Positions 16,267 through 23,217 of a stretch of DNA of 64,000 nucleotides are shown piece after piece. The translations under genes were made by a program, and so were the position numbers. The DNA comes from Eggerthellaceae bacterium UBA3686 (GTDB lineage: Bacteria > Actinomycetota > Coriobacteriia > Coriobacteriales > Eggerthellaceae), in NCBI GenBank assembly GCA_002371495.1, contig DFIX01000025.1, positions 56,735 to 120,734 of the forward strand, in the 5' to 3' direction. The notes beneath the pieces are model-generated. The model had not been told where the DNA came from. It worked only from the letters and a program-made list of their open reading frames with translations, and ran no database searches. Every line of letters starts with the position of its first letter. Position 1 is the stretch's first letter.

Positions 16267-17676
16267 ATGATCGTCGAGCATCCAAGAGAGTACGTCATCA
16301 ACAACCTTCAGTATGCGCTGAACCCGAAATCGATTGCCGTAGTAGGCGCGAGCCGCTACTCGACGAAGGTCGGCTACAAGGTCGTCGACGGTTTGCGGAC
16401 ATGGGGATACAAGGGCAAGATTTACCCTGTAAACCCCCGTTCCGAGAAGGTCGGCGGGCTTGACGCCTATCCGACGGTCAAGGACATCCCCGACGAGATC
16501 GACCTCGCGTTTTTGGCCGTGCCTGCACACATCGTGAAATCTGTCCTCGAGGACTGCGTGGCGAAGAAGGTCAAGATCGTCGTCATCGCGACGAGCGCCT
16601 TCAAGGAGATCGGACGCGGCACTCTGCAAGACGAGCTCACGCAGTACTGCCGCGACAACAAGCTGCCGCTCATCGGCCCGAATCTGGTCGGAATGGGCAG
16701 CCCGTACCTGAACTTCAACTGCGGCTTCATCCCCTACCTGCCCATCAAGGGCCCGGTTGCCATGATCTCTCAGTCCGGCGCGAACCTGCTTGCCGCGCTC
16801 GGCACCTCCCAGAAGGACCACTATGGCATGAGCTTCTTCGTCGGCCTGGGCAACAAGGCGGATGTCGACTTCTGCGAGTTTGTCTCCTATGCGGGGCGCG
16901 ACGAGAACACGAAATGCCTTGCCATCTACATCGAGGGCCTCGACAGCCCCGACGCGTTCATCGAGGCATGCCAGAACGTGGACAAGCCCATCGTCACCAT
17001 CAAGGTCGGCGGCTCCAAGATTGGCGAGAAGGCTGCGTTCGCCCACACCGCGTCCGAGAACTTCGGCACGACCGACGCATTCTACGACGAGGTCTTCGAG
17101 AAGGCCGGCGCCATCCGCGCGACCACATGGCAGGAGTTCCTGGATGTTTCCATGGCCCTTGGCATGCAGCCCGCACCGAAGGGCGACAACATCGTCATGA
17201 TCACGAACGGCGGCGGTTCTGGCCTGCTGAGCTGCGACCACTTCGAGCGTATCGGCATGCCGATGCACGAGCTGGCCGAGATTTCCCCCAGCCTACCCGG
17301 ACGTATCCGCGCCTACATGCCGATGTTCGGCTCGCCGCTTAACCCGGTCGACATCTCCGGCACGGCTTCGCCCGTCCAGTACAAGGGCGCTTTCACGCAG
17401 GTAATGCGCGACCCGAACGTCCACGGCATCCTTGGGTCCATCTGCCCGACGGCCGTCACCGACGTTCCCGCCGTCACAGATCTCGTGATTGACATCTACG
17501 ACACGTACAAGCACCTCGGCAAGCCGTTCATCATGGAGTGCCAGGGCGGCGAGGAATGCCAGGAAGCAATCATGAAGCTTCGTGACCACGGCATCCCGGC
17601 CTACCCGACGGCAGAGCAGGCGGTCAACGCCATGGCAGCTCTGTACAAGTACGGCCAGATGAAGCAGGCAAAGTAG
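16267..17676 (+). CDS. ADP-forming acyl-CoA synthetase, alpha-type subunit without a beta partner
   Basis: This 469-residue protein matches the alpha part of NDP-forming acetyl/acyl-CoA synthetase, which interconverts acyl-CoA, ADP and phosphate with acid, CoA and ATP. A Rossmann CoA-binding domain (about 15-130: LNPKSIAVVGASRYSTKVGY and GYKGKIYPVNP) is followed by succinyl-CoA-ligase-like flavodoxin domains (PVAMISQSGANLLAALG, NIVMITNGGGSGLLSCDHF). The phospho-histidine loop appears as KAAFAHTASENFGTTD, keeping the His although the usual SHTG reads AHTA. GGAGGAGGT precedes the ATG. No ATP-grasp beta subunit is fused or adjacent, so the protein needs a partner elsewhere or has a modified role. 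It is cotranscribed with the Lrp-like gene inside the island. Confidence 0.88.
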   Translation: MIVEHPREYVINNLQYALNPKSIAVVGASRYSTKVGYKVVDGLRTWGYKGKIYPVNPRSEKVGGLDAYPTVKDIPDEIDLAFLAVPAHIVKSVLEDCVAKKVKIVVIATSAFKEIGRGTLQDELTQYCRDNKLPLIGPNLVGMGSPYLNFNCGFIPYLPIKGPVAMISQSGANLLAALGTSQKDHYGMSFFVGLGNKADVDFCEFVSYAGRDENTKCLAIYIEGLDSPDAFIEACQNVDKPIVTIKVGGSKIGEKAAFAHTASENFGTTDAFYDEVFEKAGAIRATTWQEFLDVSMALGMQPAPKGDNIVMITNGGGSGLLSCDHFERIGMPMHELAEISPSLPGRIRAYMPMFGSPLNPVDISGTASPVQYKGAFTQVMRDPNVHGILGSICPTAVTDVPAVTDLVIDIYDTYKHLGKPFIMECQGGEECQEAIMKLRDHGIPAYPTAEQAVNAMAALYKYGQMKQAK

Positions 17677-17783
17677 TTGGAACGGGAATAGGAAGCAAAG
17701 GCTTCCTATGATGACGGCTTAGGGGCAGTTTAGGGCATGACGACGTTTAGTCGGACTGTTCCTGAGGCGTCTTGGGTAGCGAG

Positions 17784-17816
17784 CAAGGGCTGCGAATTCA
17801 ATCCGCAGCCCTTTTG
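17784..17816 (+). terminator. intrinsic terminator of the island operon
   Basis: AAGGGCTGCG and CGCAGCCCTT form a 10-bp stem around AATTCAATC, followed by TTGC. It lies about 110 bp after the acyl-CoA synthetase stop. Confidence 0.7.
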
Positions 17817-18122
17817 CATTAGAGCATGTCCTTTGACTCACCCCGTCGATTGCCCAATCAGCCCCGACCCCGAGAGCTACATTGAGAGATTTCTAAAAGA
17901 TATACGGTCTCGCTGTGGTGCTAGCAACCCCCTCCGTTGCTGCCGCAGCGGCGAAATCTACGCTGTCGCCCTGACGGGGCCTCCTGCGCCATCTCACGCG
18001 GCTGTGGAGAGCTGCTTCTGGCATGGCGGGATCAGGAATCGGCTTTTGTCAAGTTTTTCGCGTGACAAGAAATCGCTTTGTCGGTAAAAATTCGGTCGCG
18101 TGTCGGTCAGACCAACAAAGAA

Positions 18123-18143
18123 GGCCAGAACAACGTTCTGGCC
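18123..18143 (-). terminator. terminator of tRNA-Asn
   Basis: GGCCAGAAC / GTTCTGGCC (9 bp) lies just beyond the tRNA 3' end on the minus strand and is followed by a T-rich TTCTTTGTT. It differs from the hairpin at 14129, as expected if an integrated element supplied it. Confidence 0.75.
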
Positions 18144-18149
18144 TGGGGT

Positions 18150-18181
18150 TTCTGGCTCCCCGGGTAGGATTCGAACCTACA
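18150..18181 (-). repeat. att-like direct repeat: 3' end of intact tRNA-Asn (proximal copy)
   Basis: It is identical over 32 bp to 14161-14192, and the two define a 3,989-bp repeat-to-repeat unit. This copy completes a functional tRNA. Confidence 0.85.
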
Positions 18182-18227
18182 ACCCTCCGGTTAACAGCCG
18201 GATGCTCTGCCGTTGAGCTACCGAGGA
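18153..18227 (-). tRNA. tRNA-Asn (anticodon GTT), CCA encoded
   Basis: On the minus strand the acceptor TCCTCGG pairs with CCGGGGA (one G-T). The D-arm is GCTCAACGGCAGAGC, the anticodon arm TCCGG CTGTTAA CCGGA gives GTT, and the T-arm is GTAGG TTCGAAT CCTAC. Discriminator G and CCA follow. Its 3' end is the integration target repeated at 14161. Confidence 0.96.
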
Positions 18228-18450
18228 ATTCAGTTGCGCTTTTCAAGTGCGCAAGTGGATATTATAGCGAATCCAGCGCGCTGTGCAACCCCGATTTCGT
18301 GTAGAGCGCATGGAGAGTTTGCCATACGCCGCCCAGAGCACCATAAAGCCAGTCGTCCGCATTCAATTAATGTTAGCCTAGGATTACACTACTCGATACC
18401 ACGCACTGCGCCAACTCTTAGCTCGCGCTCAAGAACCGACAGGAGAGCCC

Positions 18451-19233
18451 ATGCCCCTACAGATCATCGGCGGATTGCTCATACCGCTCGCAGGCACGAC
18501 GCTCGGCGCCGCATGCGTCTTCTGCATGCGGGGCGAGCTCGATCGCAAAGTCGAGCGCGCGCTCCTCGGGTTCGCGGCAGGCGTCATGAGCGCAGCTAGC
18601 GTATGGAGCCTGCTCATCCCCGCGCTCGAAGAGTCCGCAGCACTCGGCCACTTCGCCTTCGCGCCAGCGGCAATCGGGTTTTGGGCGGGTACGTTGTTCT
18701 TGCTGGCCCTCGACCATTTCGTGCCTCATATGCACCTTCAGGCCGAAAACGCCGAAGGCCCGCAATCGGGGCTTGGGCGCTACACGCTTCTGCTCCTAGC
18801 CGTTACTTTGCACAATATTCCCGAGGGAATGGCTATAGGCGTCGTGTTCGCAGGCGTCCTAAACGGCTCGAGCACCATCGCGCTGCCGGCCGCGCTTGCG
18901 CTTGCGGTCGGCATCGCGATACAGAACTTTCCCGAGGGAGCCATCATCTCGCTGCCGTTGCGTGCCGAGGGAACAAGCAGGGCTCGTGCGTTCTTGGGCG
19001 GGTTCGGGTCCGGCGTAGTCGAACCGATAGCCGCGCTCGTGGTTATCGCTTTCGCGCCGCTCGTCGTGTCTGCGCTCCCCTACATGCTCAGCTTCGCCGC
19101 CGGAGCCATGATTTACGTCGTGGTCGAGGAGCTCATCCCCGAAATGAGCCAAGGCGCGCATTCCAACGTGGGGCCAGTCCTATTCGCCGCGGGCTTCACC
19201 GTCATGATGGCACTTGACGTCGCGCTCGGCTAA
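18451..19233 (+). CDS. ZIP family metal (zinc) transporter
   Basis: A 260-residue polytopic membrane protein of the ZIP family, which imports Zn2+ or other divalent metals. Eight hydrophobic segments can be counted. The metal-binding helices carry the signature LHNIPEGMAIGVVFAG in segment 4 and IQNFPEGAIISLPLR in segment 5, with the His and Glu pairs that form the transport site. The His-containing FVPHMHLQAENAEG loop before segment 4 is typical. It resembles the GufA/ZupT branch. ATG at 18451 follows AGGAGAGCCC. It is a single gene starting 224 bp after tRNA-Asn; no metal regulator site is recognised upstream. Confidence 0.93.
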   Translation: MPLQIIGGLLIPLAGTTLGAACVFCMRGELDRKVERALLGFAAGVMSAASVWSLLIPALEESAALGHFAFAPAAIGFWAGTLFLLALDHFVPHMHLQAENAEGPQSGLGRYTLLLLAVTLHNIPEGMAIGVVFAGVLNGSSTIALPAALALAVGIAIQNFPEGAIISLPLRAEGTSRARAFLGGFGSGVVEPIAALVVIAFAPLVVSALPYMLSFAAGAMIYVVVEELIPEMSQGAHSNVGPVLFAAGFTVMMALDVALG

Positions 19234-19305
19234 TCGTCTGCGTTTCACAAGGCCAAGATGGGCGTAATCGCGCCTCGCAATTAAATCCGAAGGCCATGAA
19301 TACCT

Positions 19306-20505
19306 TTATGCTACGGCCGTCGTAAGCTTGGTGCGAAGCGCGTCGACCTCGTCGTCTGTCATGCCGGCGCTGGCAAGATAAGCATGCGCGCCAGCCTCGA
19401 GGTCCGCCTTCGAAAGATCGTCATCGGCATCGGCACCCGTAAGGAGGGCCACCATGTCATTGAAGCGTATCTCTACAAGGGCATCGTATTTCTGAGGGTC
19501 GGACTCTTGGGTAATGCCGTAGTAGTTGGCGTACGTGGCCATGTAGTCTGCTTTCGCCTCTTCGTATGAGGCAGAGCAGAGCGACTCGAGCAGAAGGCAC
19601 ACGAATCCGGTCCTGTCCTTCCCTTCGGTACAGTTGATGTAATACGGCCCTTCGGCGGTCGTCATCTTGCGCAAGCCGTCCGCGAGGCCCTGCTTGAAGT
19701 TGTCGCCGAAAAACGCGGCGTTAAGCCCCAAAAGGATGGCATTGCCACGCTCGTAGAGGCTCATAAAATACTCCGACGAGAAGCCGTCCTTGGCACGGTA
19801 CCCATCCAGACTATTTTCGTCATCGGCCAAATCGAGGACGAAGTTTACGCCGGCTTGTTGCAAGAGGCGATCAGTGGTTTGGGCCCTGCCGTGCTTGTCG
19901 TCCACAGGAGAAGCGCCGCGATAGACGAGGTTCGGCGCCAAGGACCCGCCGCTGGCCGCTCGGAAGTTGCAGAACTGCTCGTCGCTTTCGTAGTCGCTCC
20001 GCTCATCGCTGTACACGGTGTTCAGCGCCGTCTGAAGGTCAAGGTACGATCCCCTCTCGTGCAGGGTGAGCGTGACCGTATCACCCTCTTTGCATCCTGC
20101 CTCGTCCCATAGGGGATCACCGTTGTTAAACGCGATCACCGGCGTCTCGCTGCCAGGATATGCGACCACCATTGGCGTGCCCGTCTTGCCGTAGTAGCCG
20201 TTGAAGTACCCGATATCCTGCAAGGTGTAGCCGTTGCTGAAGGCGACATCCACGCTATCGCCCAACTCGAAACCAGCGCTGCTCAGTTCGTCGACGCTCG
20301 CCATGATGTTGACGGAACCGAACTCGACGACCTTCTCGATGGGGGCCTCGATCGTTACCGACTGCGCAGAGGCAGACTGCACGGCCTCAGAAGCGCTCGC
20401 CACCTCGCTTGATGACGCGCTCGATGCTGCTCCGCCAGGTACAGAACAGCCAATCAGAGTAAAGGAAAGTGCAACGGCCGCCAAAACAATAATGCCGTTC
20501 TTCAT
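19306..20505 (-). CDS. lipoprotein tyrosine phosphatase (CX5R type)
   Basis: A 399-residue exported protein with a lipobox (LIGC, Cys20) and a Ser/Ala linker. Residues about 45-140 (VEFGSVNIMASVDELSSAGF, LGDSVDVAFSNGY, DGDTVTLTL-like end) resemble the beta-barrel module that often precedes such phosphatases and is related to the SAM hydroxide adenosyltransferase C-terminal domain. Residues about 165-350 form the phosphatase: an entry FRAASGGSLAPNLVYRGASP, then the active loop YINCTEGKDRTGF with Cys292 and Arg298. The usual His before Cys is Asn here, as in several Firmicutes-type tyrosine/inositol phosphatases. The product would act outside the cell on phosphoproteins, phosphoinositides or phytate-like substrates; the substrate is unknown. 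Confidence 0.82.
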   Translation of the reverse strand: MKNGIIVLAAVALSFTLIGCSVPGGAASSASSSEVASASEAVQSASAQSVTIEAPIEKVVEFGSVNIMASVDELSSAGFELGDSVDVAFSNGYTLQDIGYFNGYYGKTGTPMVVAYPGSETPVIAFNNGDPLWDEAGCKEGDTVTLTLHERGSYLDLQTALNTVYSDERSDYESDEQFCNFRAASGGSLAPNLVYRGASPVDDKHGRAQTTDRLLQQAGVNFVLDLADDENSLDGYRAKDGFSSEYFMSLYERGNAILLGLNAAFFGDNFKQGLADGLRKMTTAEGPYYINCTEGKDRTGFVCLLLESLCSASYEEAKADYMATYANYYGITQESDPQKYDALVEIRFNDMVALLTGADADDDLSKADLEAGAHAYLASAGMTDDEVDALRTKLTTAVA

Positions 20506-20530
20506 GAGCGCCTCCTGTTCGTTTGGACGA

Positions 20531-20556
20531 CATGCAAAAGGGTGTGCCCCTATTCC
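20531..20556. repeat. family C half palindrome C7
   Basis: ATGCAAAAGGGTGTGCCCCT keeps one arm and a modified centre; the expected closing arm is missing. Confidence 0.45.
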
Positions 20557-20567
20557 CCAACGACGTA

Positions 20568-20675
20568 GCGAAACCGCAGGTGGGAGCGCGCTGTCGGCGA
20601 TTCTGCAGCACCAACTTCAAAATATTCCAATGTTAGCGAAGCCAAGCCGATGCGCGCTCCCACCTGCGGTTTCGC
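20568..20675. repeat. family A palindromic element A3
   Basis: The arms GCGAAACCGCAGGTGGGAGC...(20568-20590) and 20653-20675 are perfectly complementary over 23 bp. The core is in the A2 orientation (GGCGATTCTGCAGCA ... TTAGCGAAGCCAAGCCGATG) but lacks the ACTGTTCCTGT segment, where ACCAACTTCAAAATATTCCA stands instead. A4 and A9 share this alternative core. Confidence 0.88.
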
Positions 20676-20703
20676 GGACAATCGGCTCGGCTATGCGGGC
20701 TTT

Positions 20704-20737
20704 ACGTATAAAAAGGGAGACTCCCCTTTTTACACGT
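20704..20737 (-). terminator. family C palindrome C2, likely trpS terminator
   Basis: ACGTATAAAAAGGGAG / CTCCCCTTTTTACACGT ends exactly at the trpS stop codon region. With its T tract on the minus strand it can act as an intrinsic terminator. It has the GGGAGACTCCC-type centre shared with 43947. Confidence 0.7.
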
Positions 20738-21789
20738 TAGTACACCATGTGCATGGCCTCGCGCACCTCGTCGAGGGTGGCGTTGGCGATTTCGTTCATG
20801 CGACGGTTGCCCTCGTGCAGCACGTCCTTCACATAATCGAGGTCAGCTTCGAACTGTGCGCGGCGCTCGCGATGAGGCGCCAGGTAATTGTTCACGCTCT
20901 CGGTGACGATGCGCTTGAGCATGCCCGCGCCGCCATCGCCGATTTCCTCGGCGATCTCGACCTCGGTGCGGCCCGAGCACAGCGCTGCCGTGGTCAGCAA
21001 CGCACTGACCTCGGGGCGGTTCTCTTTGTCGTAGTAGATGTTGCGGTCGCTATCGGACTTCGACTTCTTGATCAGCTTGGCCGTTTCCTCTGCCGTGGCG
21101 CCGAGCATGATGGAATTGCCGTAGCTCTTCGACATCTTGCGGCCATCCAGGCCGGGAATCTCGATGGCATCCGACAAAATGCCGTCGGGCTCCGGGAACA
21201 CATGCCCATAGCGATCGTTGAAACGGCGCGCAATCTGGCGCGTCTGCTCGATATGCGGCAGCTGGTCCTTGCCGACGGGCACGATGTTGCCCTTGCAGAA
21301 CAGGATGTCGCACGCCTGGTGCACCGGGTAGGTCAGCAGCAAGCCCGTGAGCGCATGGCCCGAAGCCTCCTGCTCGGCCTTGACGGTGGGGTTGCGCTGC
21401 AGCTCGGCCTCGGAGCACAGCGAAAGGAACGGCAGCATCAGCTGGTTGAGCGCGGGAATGGCCGAATGCGTGAAGATGGGGGTCTTCTCGGGGTCGATAC
21501 CCGCGGCCAGGTAGTCCATGACCATGTTGTACACGTTGTCCTGGATGTGCTCGGTCGTATCGCGGTCGGTTATGACCTGGTAATCGGCGATCAGCACATA
21601 GCACTGGATGCCGAGGTTCTGGTATTCGACGCGATGCTGGATGCTACCGAAGTAATGGCCCAGGTGCAAGCGGCCCGTCGGGCGGTCGCCTGTGAGCATC
21701 GTGTACTTCTCGGGATGGTTCGGCAAGTCAGCGCGGATGTCGTCAGAGCGCTTCTTGGATGCGAGGAATGTGTCAGAATATTCGGCCAT
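20737..21789 (-). CDS. trpS: tryptophanyl-tRNA synthetase
   Basis: Class I aminoacyl-tRNA synthetase (350 aa) charging tRNA-Trp. The start at 21789 (MAEYSDTFLASKKRSDDIRA) is preferred over an upstream frame extension to 21882 because family homology begins there. The signature HLGH of HIGH appears in LTGDRPTGRLHLGHYFGSI and KMSKS in GLDGRKMSKSYGN. Other family segments are VLIADYQVITDR, THSAIPALNQLMLPFLSLCS, YPVHQACDILF and VPVGKDQLPHIEQTRQIARR. The C-terminal ERRAQFEADLDYVKDVLHEG is the tRNA-anticodon-binding helix. No T-box leader is visible. A palindromic terminator and a family A element follow. Confidence 0.97.
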   Translation of the reverse strand: MAEYSDTFLASKKRSDDIRADLPNHPEKYTMLTGDRPTGRLHLGHYFGSIQHRVEYQNLGIQCYVLIADYQVITDRDTTEHIQDNVYNMVMDYLAAGIDPEKTPIFTHSAIPALNQLMLPFLSLCSEAELQRNPTVKAEQEASGHALTGLLLTYPVHQACDILFCKGNIVPVGKDQLPHIEQTRQIARRFNDRYGHVFPEPDGILSDAIEIPGLDGRKMSKSYGNSIMLGATAEETAKLIKKSKSDSDRNIYYDKENRPEVSALLTTAALCSGRTEVEIAEEIGDGGAGMLKRIVTESVNNYLAPHRERRAQFEADLDYVKDVLHEGNRRMNEIANATLDEVREAMHMVY

Positions 21790-21944
21790 GGTTCGGTACT
21801 TTCTACTTGTAATGCTGTTTTGACGTGCGTTCCAGTATAGCGAACCGCACAGGATACGCTCCCTCAGTTTGCTAAAACGCATTTTTCCAGCGACTTGCGC
21901 CGGTTGACTGGTATCATCGTCAAAGACACCCGGAAGGAGGAATC

Positions 21945-22049
21945 ATGAAACTCGCCAGTATCGCATCGCATACCGCCATTCCCCTATGCACGAGTACTAC
22001 GACTACGACGTGGCAGCTCTGCGATACGAAGGCGGTTCCGGGGAAATGA
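21945..22049 (+). CDS. small upstream ORF (34 aa) overlapping corA by ATGA
   Basis: Behind the best ribosome-binding site of the region (GGAAGGAGGAATC), an ATG at 21945 opens a 34-residue frame with a short basic start (MKLASIASHTAIP), a run of Thr (CTSTTTTTWQL) and the end CDTKAVPGK. Its TGA at 22047 overlaps the ATG of corA at 22046, the arrangement used for translational coupling. The corA start itself has only a weak purine-rich GGGGAA. The ORF could be a regulatory leader peptide or simply a coupling device. Its conservation is untested. Confidence 0.5.
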   Translation: MKLASIASHTAIPLCTSTTTTTWQLCDTKAVPGK

Positions 22050-23002
22050 TCTCTTACTTCAAATCTGTTGATGGAAAAATCGAGCGTTTGGACGAAATGC
22101 AGCCCGGCTGCTGGGTTGACGTGCTCGAACCGACGGCGGCCGAGCGCCAGTGGCTGCAAGACGAGCTTGAAATCGTTCCCGAATTCGTACGCTCCGCATT
22201 TGACGACGAAGAGACGGCGCATATCGACGTCGACGACGACACCGACCAGGTGCTGGTCATCGTCGACTGCCCCTTCGTCGAAGACGAGAGCGAGGTCGTG
22301 GACCCCTCGATCGTGCAGTACGACACGCACCCCATCTCGTTCGTCTTCGTGCCCGAGCAGGAATACTTCGTCACCATCTGCCTGAAACGCAACAACACCG
22401 TGGCCGATTTCGCTCATGGCAAGTACCGCGACGTCTATACCGACCGCCGCACGCGCTTTTTGCTGCAAATGCTGCTGCGCGTCGCACAGCGCTACCTGGT
22501 CTGCCTGCGCTCGATCATGCGCCAGATCCGCGAGTCCGAACGCACGCTGCGCAAGACCATGAACAATCGTGAGCTCATGAAGATGCTCGGTTTGGAAAAA
22601 TCGCTCGTATACTTCTCGACCTCGCTCAAGGGCCTCGAATCCACCGCCTCGCGCATCGGCTCGGGCCGCATGATGGAGCTCTACGAGGACGACCACGAAC
22701 TACTCGACGACGTCATCATCGAGATTCGCCAGGCAGCCGAGATGTGCACGATCTACAGCAACATCCTGAACGGCATTACCGACACGTTCAGCAGCGTCAT
22801 CAGCAACAACCTGAACATCACGATGCGCACCCTGACCATCATCACGCTTGTGCTGGCCATCCCTACCATCGTGTTCAGCTTCTACGGCATGAACGTCGAG
22901 ATGCTGCCGCTCATAGGCTCGCCCTGGTTCGCCGTCGGCATCGCCGCGGTCCTGTGCCTGATCGCCGCCATCATCTTGCGATCAGGTCGCATTTTGAAAT
23001 AA
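22046..23002 (+). CDS. corA: CorA-like magnesium/divalent cation channel
   Basis: A 318-residue CorA-family protein; pentamers form an inner-membrane channel for Mg2+ (or Co2+, Ni2+). The start MISYFKSVDGKIERLDEMQP corresponds to the usual family N-terminus, so I prefer 22046 to the in-frame ATG at 21986. An acidic cytoplasmic alpha/beta domain (WVDVLEPTAAERQWLQDELE, AHIDVDDDTDQVLVIVDC) is followed by the long stalk helix. Two C-terminal membrane helices (TLTIITLVLAIPTIVFSFYG and WFAVGIAAVLCLIAAIILR) are separated by the signature YGMN. It overlaps the small upstream ORF by ATGA. Confidence 0.93.
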   Translation: MISYFKSVDGKIERLDEMQPGCWVDVLEPTAAERQWLQDELEIVPEFVRSAFDDEETAHIDVDDDTDQVLVIVDCPFVEDESEVVDPSIVQYDTHPISFVFVPEQEYFVTICLKRNNTVADFAHGKYRDVYTDRRTRFLLQMLLRVAQRYLVCLRSIMRQIRESERTLRKTMNNRELMKMLGLEKSLVYFSTSLKGLESTASRIGSGRMMELYEDDHELLDDVIIEIRQAAEMCTIYSNILNGITDTFSSVISNNLNITMRTLTIITLVLAIPTIVFSFYGMNVEMLPLIGSPWFAVGIAAVLCLIAAIILRSGRILK

Positions 23003-23071
23003 CGAATGGCAAGGAGCCAGAAGAGTCTGGCTCTATACGTCATCAAACTCGCGCATCCAAGCAGATTGTCC

Positions 23072-23180
23072 GCGAAAGCGCAGGTGGAAGCGCGCATCGG
23101 CTTGGCTTCGCTAACATTAGATTATTTTTAAAGTTAGTGCTGCAGAATCGCCGATGTCACGCCTCCACCTGCGTTTTCGC
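23072..23180. repeat. family A palindromic element A4
   Basis: The arms GCGAAAGCGCAGGTGGAAGCG (23072-23092) and its partner ending at 23180 pair over 21 positions, with two differences that both keep G-U pairing. The core is GCATCGGCTTGGCTTCGC, TAACATTAGA, an A/T spacer, AGTTAGTGCTGCAGAATCG and CCGATGTC. It sits between the ends of corA and the deacetylase gene. Confidence 0.88.
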
Positions 23181-23217
23181 TACGTTGCCTGCATGCTGGA
23201 AACTAACTCCATTATGG

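Larger units (their letters stand above)
17677..18149. other. non-coding right part of the island
   Basis: This 473-bp gap contains the operon terminator at 17784-17816 and the tRNA-Asn terminator at 18123-18143. No coding sequence is supported between them; a 116-codon frame at 17737 has no ribosome-binding site and no domain. Confidence 0.6.

Noticed and set aside
14862..16304. 480-codon minus-strand frame opposite the Lrp-like gene
   Set aside because: The plus strand has a strong ribosome-binding site, operon spacing and domain-like protein; the antisense product is biased Val/Leu/Asp/His without domains.
17737..18087. 116-codon frame in the right part of the island
   Set aside because: It spans the operon terminator, has no ribosome-binding site and no recognisable sequence.
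21790..21944. T-box leader upstream of trpS
   Set aside because: No specifier stem and no conserved T-box sequence in the short gap.
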